64,000 nt of DNA, from the NCBI GenBank assembly GCA_022702705.1, contig CM040428.1, positions 97,785,805 to 97,849,804 on the forward strand, given 5' to 3'. Below are positions 42,750 through 54,689 of this stretch, in pieces. The translations under genes and the position numbers were made by a program. This stretch comes from Papilionanthe hookeriana x Papilionanthe teres (lineage: Eukaryota; Streptophyta; Magnoliopsida; Asparagales; Orchidaceae). Below the pieces are notes generated by a model. The model was not told where the DNA came from. It did no database searches and worked only from the letters and a program-made list of their open reading frames with translations. The first letter of the stretch is position 1. The number at the start of each line of letters is the position of its first letter.

Positions 42750-43900
42750 TCAGCTCGACGTACACCGTGCATATTCTGGGTGACCCAATATCAAAACATC
42801 ATTTAATTTAGTATGATCCCCTAAAAAATAGGATTTCAACTTATGACCATTCACTTTGAAAATTTTTAGGATTTTAGGATCCTTGATATCCATAGCTCCA
42901 TAAGGATAAACTTTTATCACAGTAAATAGGCTCATCCACCTGGATTTAAGTTTGCCTGAAAATAACCTCAATCTTCAATTATAAAGAAAAACTTGTTGTC
43001 CTAACTCAAAACATTTGGTATGAATCTTGTGATCATGCCACTTTTTCATCTTATCTTTATAAATTTTAGCATTCTCATAAGACTCATTCATTATCTCTTC
43101 CAACTCATTTAATTGCAATAATCTGTTCTTACCAGCATCCTTCAAATTATAGTTAAATTTTTTAATAGCCAAATAAGCTTTATGCTCAAGTTCCACTGGT
43201 AAATGACAAGATTTCCCATATATTAACCTATTGGTGACATTCCTATAAGAGTTTTGTATGCAGTGCTTTAAGCACACAAAGCAAAATCAAGTTTGACTAA
43301 CCAATCCATTTTTATTGAATTTATACTTTTTTCCAATATTTTTTTTGTTTCTTGAATAGAAACTTTAGCTAAACCACTTATTTGAGGATGATAAGCAGTA
43401 GAAATTCAATGATAGATACCATATTTCATTAATGATAGATACCATATTTCATTAATAAATTCTTAATTAATGCATTCTTGAGATGACTTCCCCCATCAGT
43501 TATGATAACTCTCAACATTCCATATCTATAAATAATATTCATTTTTAAGAACTTTCAACACTTTGAGCATCACATCAAAGTAAAGCAATAGCTTCTATCC
43601 ATTTGGACACATCGTCTACTACTAACAGTATATATAGATTTTTGAAAGATGGCATAAATGGTCCCAAGAAATCTAATCCTCAAACTTAAAATATTTCAAC
43701 TTTTAAAATTTAATTGAGGGGCATCTCACTTCCTCTAGAAATATTGCCTACACGTTGACACCGATCACAATTTTTAATATAGGCATTAACATCTCTAAAG
43801 ATAGTAGGCCAATAAAATCCAGATTGAACGATTTTGTATGTTGTTTTATCAACACAAAAATATCCCCCAAAATTTGAATCATGATATTTCTAAATAATTT
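42750..43900 (-). pseudogene. Integrase of (-) Athila
   Basis: Reads NCDRCQRVGNISRGSEMPLN at about 43775-43715 (Cys pair of the zinc module), then GLDFLGPFMPSFKNLY (first catalytic Asp), DDVSKWIEAIAL, a run of frame changes, CHLPVELEHKAYLAIKKFNYN (43277-42975) and FSGKLKSRWMSLFTVIKVYPYG (42971-42750). The second Asp and the Glu regions are too broken to score. A duplicated segment of about 30 bp (CATATTTCATTAATGATAGATAC) lies at about 43418-43455. Not functional. Confidence 0.8.
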
Positions 43901-44640
43901 CAAAAGTCTCTTCTAAAAGCACACATCTTCAAATAATTAGATCCTTCCCTTTTTGTACAAAATTGGGTCATCCCAAAAATAAGTCTTGGCTTTAGATAAA
44001 AATTTCCTCTTTTGTTGGTGTGTCAGACCATAAGGTAATATGTTACTAAAAAGAATGTTCACAATGTCTGCATACCATGGAACACGGCATTCATTAATAT
44101 TGAAAAATTTTTCATCTGGAAAATGTTCATTAATTTCATCTTCAGAACAATGTGACTTCTCAAAGTTAAGCCTAAACATATGATCAGCAATTTCATTGTT
44201 AGCTCCCTTTCTATCCACTATTTCAAAGTCAAATTTTTGTAAAAGAAGCATTCACCTTATCAGTCTTGGTTTTGCATCCTTGTTTTTCTTTAAATACTTA
44301 ATAGTAGAATGATCTATATGCACCACACATTTAGTTCTAATTAAATATGATCTGAACTTGTCAAAGGTAAATACTATTAATAATAACTCTTTCTCAGTTA
44401 TGGTATAATTAATTTAAGCTTTATTAAGAGTTTTACTAGCATAGTAAATCACTTTGAAAATTTTATCATATTTCTATCCCAAAAAAGCTCCAATTACATA
44501 ATTACTTGCATATCACATTAATTTAATTGGTTTTCTCCAATATGGGGAAACAATAACTTTTCTAGTGATTAATTTTACTTTTAAAAGTCCAAAATCTTTT
44601 TAGCAATCCTTATGAAAGTTGAAAATTACATTGTTCTTGA
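43901..44640 (-). pseudogene. RNase H remnant and pre-integrase linker of (-) Athila
   Basis: The best piece is 44251-43937: LLLQKFDFEIVDRKGANNEIADHMFRL is the typical C-terminal RNase H/tether segment (as in QEFDLEI..KG.EN..ADHLSRL of Gypsy elements), followed by ADIVNIL and a short WDDPILYKKG segment before integrase. More upstream pieces (44640-44260) keep only broken fragments. The (+) Athila has lost this part, so the two copies are complementary here. Confidence 0.7.
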
Positions 44641-45428
44641 GAAAATGGTATATTAGCTTAGAAATTTATGAAAAATCTTTAACATGTAGCCTATAGAATC
44701 CAGCATGTCTTAAAAAACTCCTAATTTCCCTCACATTTGTTAGACGAGGTAAATTAATGATCACATATATTTTAGCAAGATCTACTTCCATACATTTCTA
44801 TGAAATGTGATGTCCTAAAATAATTCCTCCTGCTAACATAAATTGGCATTTTTACCAATTAAGGACTAAGTTTGTTTCTTCACAGTGCTTAAAAACTCAT
44901 GATAAATGTTCTAAACACGATTCTAATGAAGTTCCAAACACTGAAAAAACTATCCATAAAAACTTAAATTCTTTTTTCAATTAAATCACATAAAAGGGTC
45001 ATCATACAACTTTGAAATGTAGAAGGGGCAATACATAAAAAAAGGCATTCTTCTAAAACCAAAAATACCATAACGAGTGGTAAACGTTGTTTTCTTTTGA
45101 TCCTCTGCAGCAATTTTTTTTTCCGTGATAACTAGTATATCCATCCATATAATAAAAGTATTTATGCCCACTATCCAACATTTGATACAGAAAGGGTAGT
45201 TGAAAATAATCTTTCCTCATGGATAGATTTAGTTTTATATAATAAATGCATATTTACCAACCTGTAACTTATCTTGTTGGTATTAATTCATTCTTTTTAT
45301 TAACAGTTAAAGTTACTGCTCCTTCGTAGGAACACGGTGAATAGGACTAACTGATGCACTATTTTAAATAGGATAGGTAATCTCAGCATCTAACCACTTT
45401 AAAACTTCTTTCTTAAAGCATATGCTTT
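44641..45428 (-). pseudogene. Reverse transcriptase of (-) Athila
   Basis: Begins KKEVLKWLDAEITYPI at about 45420-45375, directly after LTR sequence. Then ASVSPIHRVPTK, a degraded ICIDYRKLN region, INTFIIWMDILVITEKKIAAEDQ (45171-44986), TTRYGIFGFRRMPF, and CPFYISKLYDDPF. The FVDDF region reads FYG with a stop. Later pieces show the MPIYVSRRNYF and IREFFKTCWIL-like segments. Many stops; non-functional. Confidence 0.8.
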
Positions 45429-46643
45429 TACCCTCCACCTGGGGGCTAACATCTCACATCAAAACCTAAAACAATAAACCAAATTATAGGCTTTAGTCTG
45501 TCACACTAAAATCTCTAATTTTGTACCCATCAAAGTATATTTCCCTATTTATTTTGACAAAATTATATGAATTACATTCTCATCCATATAATTTCATGTG
45601 ATTTCTACATATTGTTGATTGAGACAATGCATACTAGGATCTTACATGATCTCACAACAAATGTTAACATCTTAACTGGCCAAATCAAGAAGTAATGAAG
45701 TGCAAGGATTAAATCAATCACAAGTTCATCCAACATTAAATATCCACACTTCCACTACTTTCATCAAAAACTTAATTACTTTTCATTTTAAGGAAAATGA
45801 TAACAAAACTACTCATAATCCATGGTGAATACATAACAACAATTAGTTTTAAAAGTAGAAACTATGTAGAAAACATAAGAAGTCTTAATTAAAATCAAAT
45901 GGAGTACGAAGATAACACTTATTGCTAGTTCCTCTCCACTAAACTCTTGAAGTTCCTTTAAATCTCTTCCTTTCTCTTACAAGACTCCCTTGAACTAGTC
46001 GCCCAACCCAAGAGGGTTTAATCTCTCAACAACATTGGATTTTTACTTAGGAATCCATACTCACCTTCTGTATCACTAGGAATAAGAAAAGTGTGAAGAA
46101 ACCCTCAGTAAGAATCCTATAACTTCTTACTTTAACTACTCAATAAATGCACACTAATTTTTCTTTCTTCCTCCTCCCTAACCGCCCTAAAAACTCTTTT
46201 CTTTTATACTTTTTAAAAAGGTGATTTGGTGTCTCTTCAAAATGTGTCCTTTCAAGTGAAATTTGAATGTATTTTGGCGCCCTTGATCAGTTACCCATGT
46301 TTGTTCCAAAGGATGCCTCAAACCCTTCTTCAAAATTATCTAAAAATTCATTAAATTAAAAAGTAACTACTTGCGCTTAAGCGCAAGGTTTTGGCGCTTA
46401 GGCGTGGCCTTCTTTTTCTGTTGGAACTTAGGCACCAGATCTGGGCGCTTAGTTCCACAGTTCATTTTAACACTTTCTTAATATTTGCTCCAAATTTAAT
46501 CCCTTTTCACTAATTTTGACATATTTGGTCCATTAAATTGTACCTAAAAGAAAAAACACAGAAATACCTTCCATTAATGTGCAGCATCATAAAAAAAAGG
46601 AATAAAATTCTGCATAAAAATGTTATATATTTTAGGTATATCA
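45429..46643 (-). repeat. 5' LTR of (-) Athila, 3'-truncated (about 1.2 kb)
   Basis: Starts TGATATACCTAAAATATATAAC at 46643 on the - strand, matching the start of the LTR at 39140. GC-rich modules lie at about 46460-46371 (GGAACTAAGCGCCC, CACGCCTAAGCGCC, CTTGCGCTTAAGCGCAAG), TATAAAAG at 46208-46201, and GTTAGCCCCCAGGTGGAGG at its right end (about 45450), which the (+) LTR has at 40360. After that it breaks into RT sequence. About 570 bp of LTR end are missing. Confidence 0.8.
46201..46208 (-). promoter_or_regulatory. LTR TATA box of (-) Athila
   Basis: TATAAAAG on the - strand, about 163 bp downstream of the GC-rich module. The (+) LTR has only TATTAAAA near 39545, so it may have decayed there. 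Confidence 0.4.
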
Positions 46644-46753
46644 CATATCATATGCTTGAAATTTCTTCATGTCATTTGCTTAACATTTCTCATATGCCCA
46701 TAGCATATTTTCATGCTTGTTTGTGCGATCAGAGAGAGCCTCTCAAATATGGT
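46644..46753. other. 110 bp between (-) Athila and element B
   Basis: AT-rich, with repeated CATAT/CATATGC motifs. I recognise nothing in it. It lies between the start of the (-) Athila LTR and the end of the element B LTR, so it may be a remnant of the DNA into which they inserted. Confidence 0.4.
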
Positions 46754-49700
46754 TGTCGGCATATTTTTAGGTTTGTGTTTTGAAAAGGGGTCGCCTACAG
46801 AAATTGTCGGCGAATTTTAAATTTTAAATTTAATTTAAATATACATATAATTTAGAAAGTAGCATTTGATTTTGGAAATAATTTTAAGTTTGAAAATTAT
46901 AAGATATGAAATCAAACCGATCTCACATCCCGAATACTTTATATAAACGAGCACCACACCACAAGGTGTGTATCTATCCCGAAGAATAGACACACTGCTT
47001 GATGATGGGGCTCAATTAAATAAACTAGAAGATTTGTGACATTCGTTTGGTCTGCGAACCAATTTTATAAGAAACAAGTTCCCCTGCTTAATATAAAGGA
47101 ATTAAGCAGGGTTTATATTACCTGGGTTCTTAAAGTTCCCTATAAGGGCAAGCCCCTATAGTTAATAACATCTTAAATGACGGGATTCATTTAAGAAAAC
47201 TCTCAATAATGATCAGTTGTTTTGCTCTCAAGAACTTCAAAGTTTAAGGTTTCAAACAAATTAGATTTTGGAAATTTTAATAGGGAATAGATCAAATTTG
47301 GAACAGTTTATTTCAGGAGTCCAAAGGAAGAGAAGTAGGAGAAGTTGAGGATCCAAGAGGAATCTTAGCAACTTTCCAAACTATCCTTTCATTTGGCTTC
47401 AATTTGGGAGTATGTTTAATTTTGTAATCCTGCCAATTTTAGTTAATTAGGACTTATATTTGTATGATATGATCATACGAATAGCCTAGAAGATGTGAGG
47501 GTTTGTGTCGTATCGAACGACTACCTCGGAATCCTAAAACCGGTTATGGCTTAATTTACATAATATGATTATGCAAATGCCTAACAAAAGTTGTGAATTT
47601 ATGTTGCACTAGGCAAACTACCTCGAAGTCCTATGGTTTGGTTGTTTAATTCTAAGAATGGTTTTGCTGATGTCGATCCAAGTTTTGCTGACGAAGATGG
47701 CCGTGCTGCCCACTGTGCTCCAAGCTCCTTGTTGTTGCAGAGGTTTAGTTTTAGAAAATGATAATCAATATATGAAAGAAGTGTTTTGGTTTAGAAGTCA
47801 TAAAGTTCAGGTGTTTTTAATATTTTGTTAGGGGAACATTAAAGTTGATTATAACAACACCGGTTAACATCCCACGGTTCCATCATTTCGACACTGTTAT
47901 TTTTATCGGATTCACTTAGTCGAGATGAATTTGCTAAACTCAACTGAATGAGTTCCACACTTTCATTTATACTGTGGGAAATCCCGTTAGCAACACGTAG
48001 GTTACATCATCCGAGGTATTCCTGATCATCCAACAAGACGTTTTAATTTAGTTATCAATGCAGTTTTGTTGTTTTATTTGTGATTAAATTTTGAGATGTT
48101 TTATATTTTGAATGTTGTGGCGGTTAATTTTATCTTGTTGTGACTTTTAATTTAGTTTTGGTTTTCAGTTTTGTGTCTATCCTAAAGTTTTTAGTTTTCA
48201 TGCAACAATCTTGTTTAACATGCAGGAAGAGTAAAGTGCAGCTTATATAAATAAATTACAATAAAGTAAATTGCAATAAAATAAAAGTGTACCTAGAGAG
48301 TCTTCTCGTCATTCCAAGTTGCACTTAAAACACATGTTAAGGCATTTAAATGTTTATAACAAGTACCTAGGTAAAGCTAAGGGAAGGGTTTTGGTTGTCT
48401 ACCAAATTCCTAATCTTATTGCTAGTCATCTCCTATAACGTCTAGGTTATTGTATTTTTGTTTAAGGATGATTTTCTTCATCAAAGAACAATTAAATCCA
48501 ATTGTTCTTCTAAAACATCCCATCATATTGAGGAAGTGTTTAGGACGAGTCCTAAACATCTTTTCGATATTTTTGGGATTATTTTGAGTCCAAATGAGTT
48601 TTATTGCACAGGTGAACTAATCATCCCAAAATTTAGTTTTGTTTCTTCCTTAGTGAATTAGAATATTTGATTATCCTATAAGTAAAGTGGCATTTCACTT
48701 GATGCTCTATTTAAGAGTTATAATAATGAAAACCTTTAGGGGCAAATCAGTTTATTAAGAATTTCAATGATTTAAAATTAGAATTAATGTTTTAAGGTGA
48801 TTTAATTTAGTTATAAAGTTTTAATGAATTTAAGTTTGAAATAGTGTTCAAGCTGTTTTATTCTTAAGTGTTTTAAACTATTTGAATTGAAAGGGGAGTT
48901 TAAATTATTTAATTTAGACTTTAGTGATTTAATTTTAATTTAATTGCAATATTCTAGATTAACTTTTAATTGGTTTAATTCTTTTATTTAAAAATTATTT
49001 TTTTTAAATTGATTTTGATGTTTGAGTTTGTTTTAAATTTGCTTTCAAGTAATTTTTGAAATTAATAATTTTTTTTAATGTTTTAAATTTATTTTAATTT
49101 ATTTATCAAGTTATTTAATTTTTTAAGTTTTAATTTAATTAAGGGTTACCTTTTCTTTATAATTAATTTATTAATTTCAATTATCATCTTAAGTTTAATT
49201 AACAGTTAAATATAATTAAAGTGATTCATTTGGGGATTTTAGTTTAAGTGATTATAGTCTCTTAAAATTATATCCCCATTTTAATAATCCAAATTTTTTT
49301 AATTATTCTTCCAAAATTCAAATTATTTAATTAATTAAGGTTTCAATTTTTTTTTGTTTATTAGAAGTGATCAATGAGTTCCTACCCTTTTATTTTTCAA
49401 AGTTTCAATCATCTAAGAAAGAATTAAGATCAAATATTTTACCCCCCATTTTGATTAAACCTAAAGTTTTAATTAGATGTTAAAATTCTTAATTATTAAT
49501 ATGCCCTTTTAAGCTTAATTATTTCATCACTTATCAAATCGAGTTCAAAGGAGCTTGAAATTTTTATGTCACTTCACTCATATGTCAATTAAGACATTAG
49601 AGGAGAAAATGTGTTTTTTCTGATTTTAATTATATTTATATATTTATTTTAATAAAAAATAGGGATTTTCAATTGAAATTCAACAACATAACCAAGGTAA

Positions 49701-51302
49701 GGTTTCTGTCCTTAAGAAAATTATGGGATATTTCTAATTACCAGAGGACTATTTGGACCAATTTTGGTGATATTTTGAATTATATTTTATTTATTATAAT
49801 TATTTTAAATTTTGGAGTTTTAATCAATTATAAAATAAAATTAAAGTTGAAAAATAGATTTTATATTTTTCTTAAATCTCTTTGACCTCAAGGAGTCTAG
49901 AGAAATAAATTTTATAATTTTATGATTTTCTTTGATTTATTAGAATTAATTTAGTGAAAATGTTGGAAAATTCATTTTTTAATTCAAAAATTGTTTTAAG
50001 CCTTTAAAATTCAATATCTTAACCTAGAGACTTGGGGAAAATATTTAGTTTATTCCAAAGTGATTAGGAGTTAAAATATAACATTTTTATGATTTTTAAT
50101 ATTTTTGTGATTTTTATTATTTTTTAATTATTTAAAATATTAAAATATGGTGGAAAATGATGATTTTTAGAAAAATCCAATTTTAATTTTCTTAGACTCC
50201 CCTAATATCAGAAAAGCCCCAAAACCAATGTTGTGAATTTTTAAAGTGTATTTTTGGAGTTATGAATTTTTAAAGTTTAATTTTGGTAATGTGACTTAAT
50301 TAATCCATTTAGTGGGGTTAAACATTTCCAATTGATTCCAAATTTTTATGTGAGGTCCCTCTAATCCTAAAGATAAGTGGAGAATTATTTTTAATTTCTT
50401 TTGATGTGTGGTTAACCCTAATTAATTAAAGATCAGTTTTGAGTAATTAGGCCAATTAGGGTTATTCTTAAAGAATTAACTCAAAATATAATTATCCTAG
50501 GGTTCTCTGGTCCTAAGAAACTTCCCCAAATATTCCTAGAATTTTCTAAGTAATATACTAATTAATGGAATTAAGATACCAAAAATAATTACATAAACTT
50601 GAAAAATACACAACTTGCAATAGAGAAGGCCTTTGACCTTGAAAAATTTAGGGAATGTTCCCAAAATTAGAGGCTTCAAAAGCCTATGGTCTCATGCCAT
50701 GGTGAATTGTCTATGCAAATGGAGAATTAAAATACTGAAATCAGTAAATAATTAATTAAAAATAAAATACTCATCAAAATAACTTGATTTTTTTTCCACA
50801 TTATTCTCCTCTGTTCACTGAGCAAGAGGGTGTTTTTATTTTATTTTTGTGATTTTTCTACACAAAGATATGGATTTTCTAAGTTCTGGGTATTTAAATA
50901 AATCAAAAAAATCCATATTTATCTACTTATCCACGCCGCGCGGACTCATCCTCGGCAGCTCCGAAAGCCCACGCATCGCGCTCCCATTCGGCGCCGCCAT
51001 CTGACTCAGCACTCTGGGGGCCCACGGTTTATGTAACGTCCTTTGATCCGATGTAATCTGGACCGTCCACTCGATACACGCTAGATCGGACATCGCCTGG
51101 TCATCGTCTACGACTGGTGTGCACCCGTGACTGTCCACACAAAAACCCTAAGAACTCTTTTATTTCTCAACAGATTTTCATGTTTTTATACTCTATGGAT
51201 TCGTCTTGAAGAGAGGATCACATCCATATGGTTTACATGCTATGAGATTAAGTAAATCAAAATAGAGAATCACTGGAATCTTGGGAGGAAGGAGAGGTCT
51301 AT

Positions 51303-51309
51303 ACCTTGG
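51303..51309 (-). promoter_or_regulatory. Possible 5' splice donor in LTR of element B
   Basis: CCAAG|GTAT on the - strand with GT at 51304-51303, about 400 nt after the expected transcription start. It matches the site at 10065 in element A. Confidence 0.35.
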
Positions 51310-51726
51310 CTCTGAGAAGTGAAGCTTCAATCAGAGAGTTGTGGCACCTTCTATTGCACCCAAGGAGGCTCCAGATGAAGTCTTTGGTTCTGAGGAATTG
51401 CCTAGGTACAACTTCTACCAAGCCCAATTTCAAAGCTTGGTCAATAGAGAGAATGGCTGGCGTTGTGAGGGGGCTTCCACTGGGGAACTCCTTCCCTTGG
51501 TCCTGTGCAGGTGTGGGTGAGCTTAATTTGATTTTGGTGGAGGTTTCAAAGTTATCTTGGTTTTTGGGTGGATTTTTGACTGAGAATTTGAGCTCTGTCA
51601 ATGGGGGTTAGGGCAAATGGACATTGGGGATCAATTGCTCTAGGTTAGGAGAGGGTCCTAAAGCAATTTTGGTAGAGTTTTGTTAGGCTCTGGTTCATCA
51701 CCTTGTTTGGCCGAGAAGGTGGTGGG

Positions 51727-51734
51727 TTTAAATA
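51727..51734 (-). promoter_or_regulatory. LTR TATA box of element B
   Basis: TATTTAAA in GCCTATTTAAACCC on the - strand, equivalent to 9641-9648 in element A, with similar CATG-containing left flank. Confidence 0.6.
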
Positions 51735-54366
51735 GGCATGGCTGGAGGGCCTCCCAGGGGGAGTTAGGGCTTGGGATCAGCTGCCTTGGTCAAGGGAAGA
51801 ATAACCATGGAGTCCAATTGAGTTAGGACAGCTCAGCTAGTGAGTTTAAATTTTTTGAATCAAATGGGTTGTCTCGACCATGGTGTTTTTTGGCGACTGT
51901 GGTAGCCGGCTGGCCAGGCATGGGTCACCCTCAGGGTCAGTGAGGTCTGGGTTTGAATTTGGTGCAAGCAATGGAGGTTGGCCACGTGTAAAGAGCTTGG
52001 CTTTAAGTGGTATGGTGAGGGGATCAAGTCATGGGTTTGGGTTGAGTGCACCACCCAAGGCTAGTTTGGGCTGAAGAGAAAGTCACTTGGGTTAGCTTGA
52101 TTAGTGGGGTCAAGTCACAATCCAAGTACAATTAAGTTTAAGCATGGGTTAAGGGAAGCATGGGAATTTTTAATTAACTTTAAGGGAATCATTAAAGGGC
52201 TCCCCTCTCTTGCCATAAATGTATTGATGACAAGGCCAAGCTATCATGGCTTCATATGGCTTGTGAATAACTCCATTGTGGCTTCATTTGGCTTTGGAAA
52301 AGTCAAGTCATTTGCATGAAGAAGGATATTGGCATTTTTGATTATTTTAAGGGAGATTGTCATGAGGCCAAGATTGTAATAATTTGATGATCAATTAGAA
52401 CTTTAGGGATTGATTTAAATCAAAGGGGTGATGATGGGAAATTTCATGTGGGCTTTGGAATGGGTTTTGTGATTTAAGGATTTGGTGGAAGTGGGCTTTT
52501 AAATGCTTTAAAGGAGTGGGCTTTTAGATTTGGAAATAAACTTTTGGTTGAAAATTTGGTAAGGGGTTGGGCCAAATAAATGTTGGGTTTAGTTTAGGGC
52601 TGTGTCATGAACATTTTAGAAAATATTTGGTATCATTTAGAGTGGAATTGGATTTAATTTGGGCTTTTTTGGTAAAGGGGCCAAAGTGGGTCAAATTGGG
52701 CTAACTTGGGCTAAGGTTGGGCTAAGGGTAGATTTGATGTAAAATTAATGTTGAGAAATGTTTATAAAAGTGTCACAAAGAGTTTTCAACTTTGGTTGGG
52801 CTTTGATTTTGAGATTCGGGCCCATTTAGGTTTAAGGTGGGTTTAGGCACAAAATGGGGATTTTGGTTTGGGTTAGGTTTGGGTGGAGTTTTGGTTCAAA
52901 TTTGTGGCAAATCTAGTTAGTTTTTTGTTTGTGGGGATATTAGGAAGGTTTTAGAAAAGATTTGGGACCAATTGGAGTTGAATTGGGTTAATTTAGGCTA
53001 AGTTTAGGTCATGGGCCAAAATTGGGCATTAAGCTTCAAATTGAAATTGGATCCAAAATTGGGCTTTGATTTTGGGATTTGGGCTCATTTGGATTCATGG
53101 TGGGTTTAGGCCAAAATTGGGGATTTTGGTTTTGGTTTAGATTTGGGTGGAGTTTGGGTTCAAATTTGGGGTAAATCAAGTTAGTGTTTTGTTTGTGAGG
53201 ATGTTAGGAAGGTTTAGGAAAAAAATTGGGGTTAATTGGAGTTGAGTTGGGTTAGTTTGGGCTAAGTTTAGGTTATGGGCTAAAATTAGGCTTTAAGCTT
53301 CAAATTAGAATTGGATCCAAATGATCATCAAATTGGGATTGTATTTGGTCTAAATTGATATTGGGGATATTGAATTGAAGTTTAGAATTGAATTGGATCA
53401 AAATTGAGGTCAATTGGGTTGATTTGGTTTGACATTGGGCTTACTTTGGTTAAAAATGGGCCAAATTGGGGGTTTTGGTCAAAGTGGGTTAAATTGACAA
53501 AATTGGCTTATGGTGTAGTTGAACAAAATTAAATTGGGAATATTTGAGATTTTTTTGGAATTTTTTGGGAATTTTTTGAATTTATGGATTTTTTTGGTTA
53601 AAAGGGTATTTTGTGTATTTGGAGGGTATTGGGGGGTATTTTTGGAAATTTTAGTATATTTGGCTAAGGATGATCAATTTGAGTGGTGAGAAATGTTTAG
53701 GACTGATTTGATGAATTTTGGGTAATTTAGGTAATTTTTGCAAATTTTGGGTAGCTTCAAGGACATTTGGTAGGTTTGGCGCGTATATGGCCCCAGGGGT
53801 CAAAAATTGAAATTTTGGAAAAATGAAGATTGATCAAGTTTGAGTAGAATGGAATCACTTTGGTTAAGCCATGAAGCCATATCAAGCCCATAAGAGCCAT
53901 GAGAGGACTCATTTGAGGCATTCACTATGTTGTTCCTAACCCTCTTAGCCAAGGGCCTAGAGGTTAAGGTCCATCCATATGAATTACCTACATGAGTCAG
54001 GAAGTCAAGCTAGTCATAAATGGTTTAGGATTTGGAATGTGTGTGAAAGTGTAATGTGTGTGCAAGTCAACCCTCACCAGACCAGGCCACCCAGGGTAGT
54101 CCTAAGGCCAAAGAGTCCTATAGGGAACTCATCCATTAAACCTGCACATTTGATCTTAACCCTCCAAGTGGCTCATGGGTTTACAATCAGACATGTGGGG
54201 TTTAAAGGGAGTTAAGAGGTGTTTGAATTTCTAAGTGGTGGGTTCCATTTCTAGTCCTCTAAGATAGTCAAAGGGAAAGCCTAAAGCTAGATTCTAAGTA
54301 CTAAGGAGAGAGAAGAGAAAAGACCTCATCAAAAATGAGGTCAAAAAATGGACCCCCAATAGGTGT

Positions 54367-54387
54367 GGTGTGCTAACCAAGCACACC
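54367..54387 (-). promoter_or_regulatory. Conserved stem-loop just before the 3' LTR (B)
   Basis: GGTGTGCT/AGCACACC stem with a 5 nt loop, as in element A. Outer CCAATA and TATTGG also match. The TATTGGGGG that forms part of the outer stem overlaps the likely polypurine tract next to the LTR start. Confidence 0.7.
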
Positions 54388-54689
54388 GCGCGTATTGGAG
54401 TTGACCGAAGAGATCAACAAAACTAACACAGACATCTAAGTGACACACTTAGAACAGAGTAGAAACAAACTTATGCAGGGGAGTATTGAGTATATCTCCA
54501 AGATTGGAGATCCCTGAACTCTCTATGGGGAAAAGAAAAGGAGGTGAATTCCAGATCGTAAGATCTGGGGAAATTTGATTTAGATTTCATTTCATTTTCT
54601 ATTCTGAGTTTTTTTTTTTGAGTTTAGATTTTGATTTGTTCTGAGTTTTAATTTTGATTGAGGTTTAATTTAAAATCAATTCAAGGAAA

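Larger units (their letters stand above)
40932..46643 (-). mobile_element. Athila-like retrotransposon, - strand, interrupted and deleted
   Basis: Sister of the (+) Athila in opposite orientation. From its 5' end (46643): partial LTR, then directly RT (the rest of the LTR, primer site, gag and protease are deleted at about 45430), RNase H remnant, integrase, small coiled-coil-like ORF, and the first ~160 bp of the env-position ORF. There the (+) Athila is inserted. The remaining env-position part and the 3' LTR are not found to the left of the (+) Athila. All frames are heavily broken. Confidence 0.85.
46754..54346 (-). repeat. 3' LTR of element B (7.59 kb)
   Basis: On the - strand it starts TTTGACCTCATTTTTGATGAGG (terminal TG is changed) at 54346 and ends TGCCGACA at 46754. 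It is collinear with the element A 5' LTR: the TATA box (51734-51727), the donor-like site (51304), the GC-rich islet (about 51130-50930), AT-rich middle, the ACTCCACTT-type piece near 12660/48690, and the tail. The reverse complement of the C-rich 'CCCAAAACC' zone forms the G-rich 52400-53800. No gene is supported inside. Confidence 0.85.
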
